From Actinomycetospora lemnae (GTDB lineage Bacteria; Actinomycetota; Actinomycetes; Mycobacteriales; Pseudonocardiaceae): a stretch of DNA of 64,000 bases. The stretch is taken from assembly GCF_028737315.1 (NCBI RefSeq), contig NZ_JAQZAO010000013.1, positions 1 to 64,000 on the forward strand, given 5' to 3'. Positions 56,220 through 64,000 of the stretch are shown here, one piece after another (position 1 is the stretch's first letter; every line of letters starts with the position of its first letter). The translations under genes were made by a program, and so were the position numbers. The notes below the pieces were generated by a model that worked only from the letters and a program-made list of their open reading frames with translations, did not search any database and had not been told where the DNA came from.

Positions 56220-57973
56220 CCCAGCACCTCCACCACGCCGCGGTCGCCGTCGATGCGGACGCGGTCGCCGGTGGTGATCGTCGAGGTGGCGACGCCGGTG
56301 CCGACGACGCACGGGATCCCGTACTCGCGGGCGATGATCGCGGTGTGGGACAGGGTGCCGCCGGTGTCGGTGACGCACCCCTGGACCAGCCCGAACACCG
56401 GCGTCCACTCGGTGGTCGTGCCGCCGCAGACGAGGATGTCGCCGTCGCGGACCTGGTCGATGTCCTGCGCGGCCCGGATGACCCGCGCGGTGCCCACCAC
56501 CGTCCCGCGGGCGGCCGGGAACCCCGAGAGCGTGGCCGTGGCCCGCTGCGCCTTGATCGTCGCGAAGTAGTCCGGGGTGAGGCCGAACAGTTCGGTCATG
56601 ATCGGGTCGTTGACCGCGTCGGGGACCGTCCCCACGACGGGCGGCAGCTCGCCGCCCCGGGCCGACCAGTGGTCGTAGTAGTCGCGGCGTGCGGTGACCA
56701 GTGACCGGCAGTCGGCCGGGCCGCCGCCGTCGAGCAGGTCGAGCAGCTCGGCGCGGAACAGGAAGAACACGTCGTCGCGCGCGTCCAGCACGCCGTCGGC
56801 GACGAGCCGGTCGGCCGCGGCCAGCGTCAGGCGCCGGATCGGCAGGTGGACGCGACGGTCGATGAGGAAGTTGTGCTCCTCGTTCCACCACACGAAGTTC
56901 GCGGACCGGTTGGACGCGAGCGCCGCGTCGAACCGGGTGCGGTCCTCCTCGGTGAGCGAGGCCCGGGCCTCGTCGACGAGACGGTCGCGCTCGGCGAGCA
57001 CCTCGCGTCGCGCGGCCGCGAAGTCGTGGCCCTCGGGCCGGGTGAGGAACTCCCGGATCGAGCCCAGCGGCGTGGCCGGGTGCTCGGCCCACGACGGCCG
57101 GTCCATCGTCGCGGTCTCGTCGGTGCGCTGGCCCCAGACCGCGAGGAACGCCTCGAGCTCGGCCCACCAGGCCGCCCCGTCCGCCTCCCGCTCGAGCGCG
57201 GCCCGGACGTCCTCGACGGTCGGCTCGGCGAGCGCCCCGGCGACGCCGAGCTCGCGGGCGCGCGCCGCGAGGCGCCAGAGCTCCTCGTCGGTGCGCAGGT
57301 AGGCGGTCTCCTCGCCGGCGAGCCACTTCGGGATCTGACCGGTGTCCAGCCCGAGGTCGGTGACGAGCTGGAAGAGCGCGACGTAGTTGGCCGCGAGCAG
57401 GTACATGACCTCGAAGTGCACGCCCCACGCGCGTCGGTGGAAGGCGATCGCGTCGACCAGGGCCTCGCGCAGCTCCGCGCGGCCCATCGCGTCGACGTCG
57501 AGGGCGTCGAAGTGGGTGTAGGCGGCCTCGAGCTCGGCGCGGTAGCCCGCCCAGTAGGTGTCGAAGTCCGCCAGCCGTGGTCCCGCGAACGCCCCGAAGC
57601 GCTCGGCGCGCGCGCCCATCTGCCAGATCGAGGTGATCGGGCACTGGCCGAGGTAGACGTGGACGCCGGCGATCCGGTTGACCATCCCCGCGGTCGGCGG
57701 GATGCCGACGATCTCGGCGCCGTACTGCGTGCCCCAGGTCTGGGCGTCCTCGAGCAGCCCCATGCTCGCCGGGGTGATGCCCTCGGCGAAGTGCTGCGAG
57801 TCCCGCATCCAGAAGCGGCCCTCGTCGGCGCGCGTGAAGGGCGCGAGCGGCTCGGCGAGGAACGGCCGGGACTCCAGCCGTGGCTCGTAGCCCGGGTAGA
57901 AGTCGCCGTCGGCGTACTCGCCGAGGGGGATGACCGTGCCCCGGTCCTGTTCTGCGTCTTCCGTGATCGTCAC
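56216..57973 (-). CDS. PEP-utilising-enzyme swivel-domain protein without ATP-grasp
   Basis: 585 residues. The C-terminal ~90 residues are the mobile phosphohistidine domain: GGTLSHTAIIAREYGIPCVVGTG with His543. The first ~490 residues are mostly helical (HFEVMYLLAANYVALFQL, WWNEEHNFLIDRRVHLPIRR) and resemble the substrate-binding part of rifampicin phosphotransferase and phenylphosphate synthase PpsA. No ATP-grasp (PPDK_N) domain is encoded in the protein or nearby, so the phosphate donor or partner is missing from the window. GTG at 57973; TAGCGT lies about 47 bases upstream. It is the first gene of a coupled operon. Confidence 0.78.
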   Translation of the reverse strand: MTITEDAEQDRGTVIPLGEYADGDFYPGYEPRLESRPFLAEPLAPFTRADEGRFWMRDSQHFAEGITPASMGLLEDAQTWGTQYGAEIVGIPPTAGMVNRIAGVHVYLGQCPITSIWQMGARAERFGAFAGPRLADFDTYWAGYRAELEAAYTHFDALDVDAMGRAELREALVDAIAFHRRAWGVHFEVMYLLAANYVALFQLVTDLGLDTGQIPKWLAGEETAYLRTDEELWRLAARARELGVAGALAEPTVEDVRAALEREADGAAWWAELEAFLAVWGQRTDETATMDRPSWAEHPATPLGSIREFLTRPEGHDFAAARREVLAERDRLVDEARASLTEEDRTRFDAALASNRSANFVWWNEEHNFLIDRRVHLPIRRLTLAAADRLVADGVLDARDDVFFLFRAELLDLLDGGGPADCRSLVTARRDYYDHWSARGGELPPVVGTVPDAVNDPIMTELFGLTPDYFATIKAQRATATLSGFPAARGTVVGTARVIRAAQDIDQVRDGDILVCGGTTTEWTPVFGLVQGCVTDTGGTLSHTAIIAREYGIPCVVGTGVATSTITTGDRVRIDGDRGVVEVLG

Positions 57974-58096
57974 CGGCTCACGTCCTCGTGCTGGGCTCTG
58001 CTGGGTCCGGTGCGCCCGGACGCTAGGAGCCGGTGACGGTGGATCGGTAGCCACTTCCGGCGACGCCGTCCGGTTCCGGCGAGCCGGGTGTGGCCC

Positions 58097-58125
58097 TTGA
58101 CACCCCCGCCGGGTCCGGCCAGCGT
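58097..58125 (+). promoter_or_regulatory. Candidate promoter of the AraC gene
   Basis: TTGACA (58097-58102) is followed after 17 bp by CAGCGT (58120-58125). The AraC GTG is at 58152. On the other strand TAGCGT at 58025-58020 may serve the PEP-type operon, so the 178-bp gap is a divergent control region. Confidence 0.45.
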
Positions 58126-58151
58126 CGGGCGCGGGCACGAGGAGGTGCGGC

Positions 58152-59120
58152 GTGGAGGTCCTGCGCGGGGGCTTTCGGACGGCCGACCCCGACGACGCCC
58201 ACGAGCGCACCGAGCCGCTCATGACCGGCCACCGGATGGTCGTGCGCCGCGAGGGCGCGTCGTTCGGGGCGGACGTGCGGTGGGTCGCGGGCGACGGCCT
58301 CGGGCTGCTGCGGTTCTCCTACGGCGCCGCCGTCGACATCCGCTCCCACCCGCTCGACGCCTTCGCCACCGTGCACCTGCCCGTGCGCGGCGGCTTCCAC
58401 GCCGAGCACCGGGGGATGCGGGTGCGCGCCGACGCCTCGCACGGCGCGGTGTTCTCGTCGTCGGGGCCGTTGACGATGCGGTGGGACGCGGGCCTCGACC
58501 TGCTCGTCCTCAAGATCGACCGGGCCGACCTCGAGCGCGAGCTCGCCACCCTGCTGGGACGCCCGCCCGACGTCCCCCTGACCTTCGACCTCGCGATGCG
58601 GCGGGCCCGCGGCACGGTGAGCGGGGCCGCCGAGCTGGTGCGCAGCACGTGCGCGGCGGCCGGTCCGCAGGGCCCGCCGCCGCGGGTGTGGGCGGCGCTG
58701 AAGCACGCGGCGGCGACGGCGCTGCTGCTCGGGCACCCGCACTCGTACACCGACGCGCTGCGCGCTCCCACCCCGCCGGCGTCGTCGACCGTCGTGCGCC
58801 GGGTGCTCGACCGCGCCGCCGCCGACCCCGCCCACCCCCCGACCGCGCCCGAGCTGGCGAGGCTCACCGGCGTCAGCGAGCGCACCCTGCGCGCGGTGTT
58901 CCACGCCGAGTTCGGCGTCGGACCGGTCACCTACCTGCGGCGACGGCGCCTCGACGCCGTGCACCGCGAGCTCGCCGACCTCGACCCCACCGGGGACACC
59001 ACCGTCGCCGACGTCGCCCTGCGCCACGGCTTCGCCCACGCCGGGCGCTTCGCGGCCGAGTACCGCACCCGCTTCGGTGAGGCACCGAGCACGACGCTCC
59101 GGTGCGCTCCGCGCAGGTGA
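58152..59120 (+). CDS. AraC-family transcriptional activator
   Basis: 322 residues. The C-terminal ~100 residues carry two helix-turn-helix units: PELARLTGVSERTLRAVFHAEFGVGPVTYLRRRRL and VADVALRHGFAHAGRFAAEYRTRFGEAPS. The N-terminal half is the AraC-binding-like (cupin-related) sensor seen in regulators of catabolic operons. It is transcribed away from the PEP/IMPase/MetE operon and is its probable regulator. Its TGA is part of a hairpin. GAGG-type ribosome-binding site precedes the GTG (ACGAGGAGGTG). Confidence 0.87.
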   Translation: MEVLRGGFRTADPDDAHERTEPLMTGHRMVVRREGASFGADVRWVAGDGLGLLRFSYGAAVDIRSHPLDAFATVHLPVRGGFHAEHRGMRVRADASHGAVFSSSGPLTMRWDAGLDLLVLKIDRADLERELATLLGRPPDVPLTFDLAMRRARGTVSGAAELVRSTCAAAGPQGPPPRVWAALKHAAATALLLGHPHSYTDALRAPTPPASSTVVRRVLDRAAADPAHPPTAPELARLTGVSERTLRAVFHAEFGVGPVTYLRRRRLDAVHRELADLDPTGDTTVADVALRHGFAHAGRFAAEYRTRFGEAPSTTLRCAPRR

Positions 59121-59156
59121 GCACCCTCGCGTGCCATCGCACGCGAAAGTGCTCAC
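59117..59156 (+). terminator. Hairpin containing the AraC stop codon
   Basis: GTGAGCACCCTCGCGTGC (59117-59134) pairs with 59139-59156 at 16 of 18 positions across a 4-base loop. The TGA stop is bases 2-4 of the left arm. Same family as 33535 and 61051. Confidence 0.65.
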
Positions 59157-59215
59157 GAGCGCGCAGCGCACCCGGCGCTGGACCCGGCGCGTCGCGGCGG
59201 AGCACCATCCGGGTC

Positions 59216-59824
59216 ATGGGGGAGGCGGTACCGGTGGGGGAGGGCGACGTCCCGGCGGTCGCCGCCGCGGCCGCGCGGGCGTTCGCCGACGACGGCATGT
59301 TCACCTTCGTCTTCCCCGACCCGTCGACGCGGCCGGCGAAGCTCGACCGCTTCTTCCGCGGCGCCGTGCGCTACGGCCGGCTGGCCGGCACCGCGCTGAC
59401 GACGAGGCCGGGACGCGCCGGCGTCGCGATCTGGCTGCCCCCGGGCCACACCACGATGTCGGTCGCCGCCATGGCCCGCGCCGGCATGCTGACCTTCCCC
59501 GTGACGCTCGGGCCGGCCGCGTTCCGCCGCTTCACGGCCTACACGAGCTGGCTCGACGGCCAGCGGCGCGAGCTCGCCCCCGACCCGCACTGGTTCCTGC
59601 TCGCGCTCGGCGTCGACCCCGTCCGGCAGCGCCGCGGGGTCGGCACGACGCTCATGGCCTCGACGCTCGCCGACGCCGACCAGCGCGGGCTGGCGGCCTA
59701 CCTGGAGACGACGAGCGAGGCGAACGTCGCCTACTACGAGCGGGCCGGCTTCACCGTCGCGCGCGAGGCCGTCCCCGACGCCGGACCGCGGACCTGGCTG
59801 ATGCGCCGGGAGCCGCGGCGCTGA
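59216..59824 (+). CDS. GNAT-family N-acetyltransferase
   Basis: 202 residues. Motif A, VDPVRQRRGVGTTLMASTL, holds the QRRGVG acetyl-CoA pyrophosphate loop; NVAYYERAGFTV is the C-terminal block with the catalytic tyrosine. A longer than usual N-terminal segment includes FVFPDPSTRPAKLDRFFRG. It resembles actinobacterial GNATs whose acceptor is unknown. The gene stands alone between a hairpin and a membrane-protein gene. Confidence 0.8.
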   Translation: MGEAVPVGEGDVPAVAAAAARAFADDGMFTFVFPDPSTRPAKLDRFFRGAVRYGRLAGTALTTRPGRAGVAIWLPPGHTTMSVAAMARAGMLTFPVTLGPAAFRRFTAYTSWLDGQRRELAPDPHWFLLALGVDPVRQRRGVGTTLMASTLADADQRGLAAYLETTSEANVAYYERAGFTVAREAVPDAGPRTWLMRREPRR

Positions 59825-59887
59825 GTGTGGGGTGATCCGGCCACCGGGTAGTCGCGGGATCGATCAACGCGCGGAGGGGACGATCCA

Positions 59888-61108
59888 GTGGCGACGTCGG
59901 CACGCGAGCGGGAGCTCGTCCCCGCCGAGCCGCACGACCGCGCGCGTCCGGGGCTCATCGCGGCCCTGGCCCTCGCGGCGCCGCTGGTGCTGGTGGTCGG
60001 CGCGCTGCTCGCCGAGGCCGCGCAGCCCCCGGGGGCCTACGACGCGGTCGGACAGACCGTCAGCACGCTCGCCGGACGCGCAGCCACCGACCGCTGGATC
60101 ATGGCGGGCGCCCTCGCCCTGGTGGGCGTGCTGTACGTGCTGATCGCGGCCGGTCTGCGGGGCGTGTCCCGGCCCGGCCGCGCCGTCCTCGGTCTCGGCG
60201 GGGCGGCAGTGGTCGTCGCGGCGCTCGCCGCCCAGCCCGCGCACGGCAGCTCGACGGTGCACATGGCGGCCACGGTCACCGGCGCCGTCGCCTTCGCGCT
60301 CTGGCCGATCCCGCTGGTCGCCGACCGGCGTCTCGACCCCGTCCTGCGCCGGGGCTCGCTCGTCGCCGTGGTCGCGATGCTCGCCCTGCTCGGGTGGCTC
60401 TGCGCCCAGGCGTGGACCGACGGCGCATGGCTCGGGGCCGCGGAGCGGGCGCTGCTCCTCGCCGAGACCGCGTGGCCGCTGGTCGTCGCGGCCCGGATCG
60501 CCCGTCCGGCCCCCGCGACCGTCGCCGCGCTGCTCGGTCCGGTCGTGTTCGTCGTCGGGGTCCTCGCCGCGCAGGCCGCCCAGCCTGGCCCCGACCCGCT
60601 GGGCCAGTCCGTCAGCGCCCTGTCCGGCCACGCCGCGACCAGCCGCTGGATCATGACGGGCACGATCCTGCTGGTCGGCGCCCTGACGGTGGCCACCGCG
60701 CTCGCCCTGCGCCCCCGCGTGCCGCCGGCGGCGTGGCGGCTGCTCGCGGCCGGCGGCGTGTTCCTCGTGGTGGCGGGGCTGAGTCCGCAGCCGGTGGGCG
60801 GCTACTCGGCGGTGCACATGGTCGCCGGCGGCCTCGCGTGGGCGAGCTACACCATCTGGCCGTTGGGCCTCGTCGCCTCGCCGGCGGTCGACCGGCGGCT
60901 GCGCGTGGCCTCGGCCGTCGCGACGGGCGTGCTCGTCGTGCTCGTGGCGTGGTTCGCGGTCCAGCTCGTCACCACCGGCACCTGGTACGGCCTGTCCCAG
61001 CGGATCGTCGTGCTCGCGCAGGCGGTGTGGCCGGTGGTGGTGGCCGTCCACGTGAGCGGACTTTCGAGCGATACCTCGAAAGTTCGCTCACGAGGAGAAG
61101 ATCACTGA
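59888..61108 (+). CDS. DUF998-type membrane protein with an internal duplication
   Basis: 406 residues and about twelve membrane helices. The protein consists of two similar halves: QPPGAYDAVGQTVSTLAGRAATDRWIM (~45-71) and PGPDPLGQSVSALSGHAATSRWIM (~232-255), each followed by SSTVHM / YSAVHM-type segments. This matches two DUF998-like units fused in tandem; single-unit proteins have about 200 residues. GGAGGGGACGATCCAGTG gives the ribosome-binding site before the GTG. The last 19 residues are encoded by a hairpin that belongs to the neighbouring gene, so the functional end may be earlier. Confidence 0.75.
   Translation: MATSARERELVPAEPHDRARPGLIAALALAAPLVLVVGALLAEAAQPPGAYDAVGQTVSTLAGRAATDRWIMAGALALVGVLYVLIAAGLRGVSRPGRAVLGLGGAAVVVAALAAQPAHGSSTVHMAATVTGAVAFALWPIPLVADRRLDPVLRRGSLVAVVAMLALLGWLCAQAWTDGAWLGAAERALLLAETAWPLVVAARIARPAPATVAALLGPVVFVVGVLAAQAAQPGPDPLGQSVSALSGHAATSRWIMTGTILLVGALTVATALALRPRVPPAAWRLLAAGGVFLVVAGLSPQPVGGYSAVHMVAGGLAWASYTIWPLGLVASPAVDRRLRVASAVATGVLVVLVAWFAVQLVTTGTWYGLSQRIVVLAQAVWPVVVAVHVSGLSSDTSKVRSRGEDH
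61051..61092 (-). terminator. Hairpin containing the VWA-gene stop codon
   Basis: CGTGAGCGGACTTTCGAG (61051-61068) pairs with 61075-61092 at 17 of 18 positions across a 6-base loop. Read on the minus strand, the TGA of the VWA gene (61090-61088) lies in the outer arm. The convergent membrane-protein frame runs through it. Confidence 0.65.
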
Positions 61109-62023
61109 CAGCGCCGGCGCGACGTCGTGGTGGTCGCGCACGAGCCGGCAGTGTCCCCGCCCGGCGCGGGCGAGGTCGCGGCCGAGCTCGACGTCCCGTT
61201 CGCCGGACACGTCGAGCAGCACGTCGAGCCGCGGCAGGCGACCGGCGATCCCGCGCGGGTCGGGCCCGGCGTTGTGCACGGCATCGGAGAGCAGCAGCAC
61301 CCGCGCGTGGGGAGACCCGGCACTGAGCCGTGCCGCGGTGGTGAGCGCGAAGGCGACGTTGGTGAGCCCGCGGGTCGGCACCCGCAGCAGCAGGTCCAGC
61401 ACCGCGAGCGGGGCGAGGCGCTCGCCGGGTCGCAGGAGCACCGCGGCGTCCGACCAGAACGCGACCACCGCCAACCGGTCCCGCCCGAGCTCGCCGGCGA
61501 GCGCCCCGACCGTCGCGGCCGCGGTCAGCGCGCGCTCCCCGGTCATCGACCCCGAGACGTCGACCGCGAGCACCACCGTCCGCGCGCTGCGCCGACGCTC
61601 GCGCACCACGAGGTCCTCGTCGGCCGGCGCCGGGTTCGCCGCGAGCACCTCGAGCGTCGCGTCGAGCTCGAGGTCGTCGCCCGCGCCGTGCCAGCGCCGG
61701 CTGACCAGCTCCCCGGCCACGCCGGTCGAGCGTTCCTCGTCCGTCGGTGGGCGCAGCGCCAGGCGCCGGGCGATCCGCCGGGACCGGGCGCGGGCGACCT
61801 CGTCGGTCGTCCGCGCCGAGAGGTCCTCGAGCGCCACCACCTCGGCCGGCTCGTCCGACGCCCCCGGCGCCGTCCTGCTCCCGACCGACCGGTCCCCGCG
61901 ACGCCGCCGGGTGCCGTCGGAGAGCACCAGCCCGCCACCCGCCCCGGCCCGCTCGTAGAGCGCCGGCTCCTCGGTCAGCTGCTTCGGTTTCCGACGCAAC
62001 GGCCGGGTCGAGCGGCGCGTCAC
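61088..62023 (-). CDS. VWA-domain protein of a MoxR/VWA pair
   Basis: 311 residues. The von Willebrand factor A domain occupies the C-terminal ~180 residues with the MIDAS motif DVSGSMTGE and a second acidic site (LLLSDAVHNAGPDP). The N-terminal ~120 residues are basic (TRRSTRPLRRKPKQ). VWA proteins paired with MoxR ATPases act as chaperones that insert metals or assemble cofactor-containing enzymes. GTG at 62023; it follows the MoxR gene after 24 bases. Confidence 0.83.
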   Translation of the reverse strand: MTRRSTRPLRRKPKQLTEEPALYERAGAGGGLVLSDGTRRRRGDRSVGSRTAPGASDEPAEVVALEDLSARTTDEVARARSRRIARRLALRPPTDEERSTGVAGELVSRRWHGAGDDLELDATLEVLAANPAPADEDLVVRERRRSARTVVLAVDVSGSMTGERALTAAATVGALAGELGRDRLAVVAFWSDAAVLLRPGERLAPLAVLDLLLRVPTRGLTNVAFALTTAARLSAGSPHARVLLLSDAVHNAGPDPRGIAGRLPRLDVLLDVSGERDVELGRDLARAGRGHCRLVRDHHDVAPALSVIFSS

Positions 62024-62047
62024 GGGGCTGTCGGCCTCGACCTGCTT

Positions 62048-62977
62048 TCAACCCGGCTCGGCGCGCGCCGGGTCGAGCACGAACCACGACTCCCAGATCG
62101 TCCGCAGCACCTGCTCGGGCGTCGCCTCGACGACCTCGTCGAGGTGGATACGACCCGACAGCGCGAGCAGCAGGCCGTCGAGGACGAGCGCGGTGTAGTC
62201 GTCGGGCAGCCCCCGCGGCGGGGTGACGCCCGGGTCGTCCGGGATCGGCACCGACCGCAGGCGGGCCAGCCGGTCGACGACGAGCGCGAGGTCGATCGCC
62301 CCGCGCACGCTGCTGCCCTGCCGGATCGCCTCGTGCCCGCGCGTCGCCCGCGTCAGCCCGACGGCGTCGGCGACCAGCCGCGGGAGGTCGAGGTCGGTGC
62401 GGGCGGCGACGATGGCCCGCTCGGCGTCGGCGTCCTGGTAGTCGACGGCGAGGCGGCAGAGCCGGTCGCTCACCGACGTGGACAGGCGCGTCGTGCCGAT
62501 CGTGTCGTACGGGTTCATCGTCGCGACCACCCGGAACGACGGCGCCGCCTCCACCGTGCCGACCCGCGGCACGGCGATCCGGCGCTCGGCCATGGCCGTG
62601 AGCAGCGTGTTCAGCGTGTCCTCGGGCGCCCGGTTGAACTCCTCGACGTAGAGGAAGCCGCCGGACCGCATCGCCTCCAGCAGCGGTCCGGGGACGAAGG
62701 TCTCCGCCGAGTAGTCCTCGCGCAGCACCCGCGCCGGGCTGTGGTGCCCGACGAGGCGGGTCGGCGTGAGGTCCGCGTTCCCCTCGACGAACACCATCGG
62801 CACGTCCCACTCGGCGGTGATCGCCGCGAGGATCGTCGACTTCGACGTCCCCGGCGGCCCCTCGAGCAGGACGTCGCGGCCGGCCGCGACGGCGGCCAGG
62901 AGCAGGTCGAGCTCTCGCTCCCGGCCGACCACCCGCGCGGCGACCTTCTCCCGGACGCCCGCCAGATCGTCGGTCAC
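62048..62977 (-). CDS. MoxR-type AAA+ ATPase
   Basis: 309 residues. Walker [10 protein letters not shown] (with Ser in the place of Gly-Lys neighbour), Walker [11 protein letters not shown], where MoxR proteins usually have DEINRA, and sensor 1 VVATMNPYD. The C-terminal part is the AAA lid. MoxR ATPases remodel target proteins together with the VWA partner. It starts within the SDR stop (GTGA overlap), so three genes (SDR, MoxR, VWA) form one operon. The target is likely an oxidoreductase, perhaps the SDR-linked enzyme. Confidence 0.85.
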   Translation of the reverse strand: MTDDLAGVREKVAARVVGRERELDLLLAAVAAGRDVLLEGPPGTSKSTILAAITAEWDVPMVFVEGNADLTPTRLVGHHSPARVLREDYSAETFVPGPLLEAMRSGGFLYVEEFNRAPEDTLNTLLTAMAERRIAVPRVGTVEAAPSFRVVATMNPYDTIGTTRLSTSVSDRLCRLAVDYQDADAERAIVAARTDLDLPRLVADAVGLTRATRGHEAIRQGSSVRGAIDLALVVDRLARLRSVPIPDDPGVTPPRGLPDDYTALVLDGLLLALSGRIHLDEVVEATPEQVLRTIWESWFVLDPARAEPG

Positions 62978-63798
62978 TTGACGCTGAAGCCCGCGTCGAC
63001 CGGCAGCGTCACGCCGGTGACGTAGCGGCCGGCGTCGCTGACGAGGTAGAGGATCGCGTTCGAGATGTCGACGGCCTCGACCATCTCGACGGGCAGGAGG
63101 TTGGCGAGCGCGTCGCCCTTCTCCGGGTTCTCGGCCATCCACGCCTCGAGCTGCGGGTTGACGACCATCGGCGTGTTCACCCCGGTCGGGTGCACGGTGT
63201 TGACGCGGATGCTGTGCGGGGCGAGCCAGTGCGCGAACGTCCGCATCAGGCCGACGACGCCGTGCTTGGCCGCGGCGTAGCCGCTCATCGCGCCGCCGCC
63301 GTCGCCGCCGCGCCCGGACAGCCCCTGCGTGGAGCTGGTCAGCACGATCGCGCCGCCGTCGCCCTGCTCGATCATGCGCGGCGCGGCGACCCGGACGGTG
63401 TGGTAGACGCCGGTGAGGTTGATGTCGATGACCTCCTGCCAGCCGCGCTCCTCGTCGTCGGGCTCGCCGCCGACCTGGTTCGCGATGCCGGCGTTGGCGA
63501 GGACGATGTCGACCCGCCCGAGCTCGGCGACCCCGTCGTCGAGCGCCGCCTGCAGCGCGCGCCGGTCGCGCACGTCGGCCTGGCGCGTGACGATCCGCCG
63601 GTCGAGGTCCTCGACCTGCTTCGCGGTCTCGGCCAGGTCCTCCGGCGTCGCGCCCGCGTACTGCACCGTGCCGATCTGCTCGCAGATGTCGACGCCGATG
63701 ATGTCGGCGCCCTCCTGGGCGAGCCGCAGCGCGTGGCTGCGGCCCTGGCCGCGCGCGGCCCCGGTGATGAAGGCGACCTTCCCGTCGAGCTGTCCCAT
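62974..63798 (-). CDS. Mycofactocin-coupled SDR oxidoreductase
   Basis: 274 residues. [26 protein letters not shown] is the NAD-binding motif with the RGQGRSHA signature of the mycofactocin-coupled SDR group (TIGR03971-type). [14 protein letters not shown] (catalytic Ser) and [14 protein letters not shown] (Tyr and Lys) complete the active site. In this group the NAD is held non-exchangeably and electrons go to mycofactocin. GAGGAGGA precedes the ATG. Mycofactocin biosynthesis genes are not in the window. Confidence 0.83.
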   Translation of the reverse strand: MGQLDGKVAFITGAARGQGRSHALRLAQEGADIIGVDICEQIGTVQYAGATPEDLAETAKQVEDLDRRIVTRQADVRDRRALQAALDDGVAELGRVDIVLANAGIANQVGGEPDDEERGWQEVIDINLTGVYHTVRVAAPRMIEQGDGGAIVLTSSTQGLSGRGGDGGGAMSGYAAAKHGVVGLMRTFAHWLAPHSIRVNTVHPTGVNTPMVVNPQLEAWMAENPEKGDALANLLPVEMVEAVDISNAILYLVSDAGRYVTGVTLPVDAGFSVK

Positions 63799-63866
63799 GC
63801 GCGGGCTCCTCCTCGTGCGACGTCGTCGTCACCCCCACCGTGACCCACACCACGACGATCACGCCA

Positions 63867-63880
63867 CGGCCGTACGGCCG
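63867..63880. promoter_or_regulatory. Perfect 14-bp palindrome CGGCCGTACGGCCG
   Basis: It lies about 70 bases upstream of the SDR start and about 55 bases upstream of the divergent partial gene. A symmetrical sequence in a short divergent gap is a candidate operator for a dimeric regulator. Confidence 0.4.
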
Positions 63881-63934
63881 ATCTTGCGGGCCTGTCGCTG
63901 GCGTGGCGCGCGCCGGTGCGAGACGGTGCACGCC

Positions 63935-64000
63935 GTGATCGGGCGCCTGCTGGCCGTGGTGCTGCTCACGGTGGTGGGTGTCTACGCGGTGCTCCTCGAG
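63935..64000 (+). CDS. 5' end of a gene with a hydrophobic N-terminus (cut by window edge)
   Basis: 22 codons from the GTG at 63935: IGRLLAVVLLTVVGVYAVLL, a short basic start and a hydrophobic run. This could be a signal peptide or a first membrane helix. No ribosome-binding site is obvious. It is divergent from the SDR operon. No function can be assigned. Confidence 0.4.
   Translation, partial: MIGRLLAVVLLTVVGVYAVLLE

Noticed and set aside
53289-57973. Epoxyalkane (coenzyme M) degradation operon
   Set aside because: The MetE-like pair fits the family of epoxyalkane:coenzyme M transferase, but there is no alkene monooxygenase, no coenzyme M biosynthesis gene and no CoM-dependent dehydrogenase in the window.

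Overview
The window is very GC-rich and densely coded, with many GTG starts, overlapping stop/start pairs and several leaderless promoters of the form TANNNT followed 6-8 bases later by the start codon. Its gene content is actinobacterial: an LpqY/SugABC-type trehalose importer, a DivIVA-like protein, an F420-type (DDN) oxidoreductase, a mycofactocin-coupled SDR, DUF3558 and PE-like proteins, and a type VII secretion (ESX) toxin module. A Pseudonocardiales-type genome is my best inference; no rRNA or tRNA is present to test it.

Layout. 1-9.6 kb: an IS481-like transposase tail, then housekeeping and stress genes (NAD-binding oxidoreductase, AhpD-like protein, CoA-type NUDIX hydrolase, glutamine-hydrolysing asparagine synthetase, aldo/keto reductase, TenA-like protein with a Gln-Asp repeat tail, HNH endonuclease). 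7.9-16.5 kb: a sugar-uptake locus with a GH13 alpha-glucosidase, a LacI regulator coupled to a DUF4032 protein, and a divergent ABC importer; two LacI-type operators lie in the divergent gap. 16.5-22.7 kb: a hydrolase, a CaCA antiporter, an MscS channel, two beta-lactamase-fold proteins and YaaA.

22.7-30.5 kb: an APH-fold kinase gene followed by an SMC-like cassette, JetC (TIGR02680), JetA (DUF2397) and JetB (DUF2398). This is the core of a Wadjet-type anti-plasmid system, but I find no JetD nuclease gene in the window. 30.6-37.1 kb: regulators (ArsR, LysR, SoxR) with their partners, including a SoxR box inside a promoter with a 19-bp spacer, and a DUF2786 pair. 37.3-41.9 kb: a 1529-residue SF1 helicase with a C-terminal nuclease-like domain that seems to lack a catalytic acid. 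42-47 kb: two EcsC proteins, an overlapping PE-like/DUF3558/P-loop trio, a uracil-DNA-glycosylase-like protein, a DDN-like oxidoreductase and a DUF3293 protein.

47.2-49.0 kb: an EspC-like protein, a WXG-type polymorphic toxin and a candidate immunity protein, with overlapping reading frames. 49.1-52.0 kb: a membrane protein with a sigma-region-4-like helix-turn-helix and a Gly/Pro tail, coupled to a DivIVA-like protein. 52.1-59.1 kb: a tightly packed operon with a PEP-utilising swivel-domain protein, an inositol-monophosphatase-like protein, two MetE-like zinc methyltransferases and an M20 peptidase, with a divergent AraC regulator; its pathway is not known to me. 59.2-64 kb: GNAT, a duplicated DUF998-like membrane protein, and an SDR-MoxR-VWA operon, then the start of one more gene.

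Between genes lie at least four families of short palindromic or dispersed repeats. One is a hairpin whose outer arm contains the stop codon of the gene before it. Another is a 60-bp element found 4-6 bp after the stop codons of both jetB and the helicase gene.
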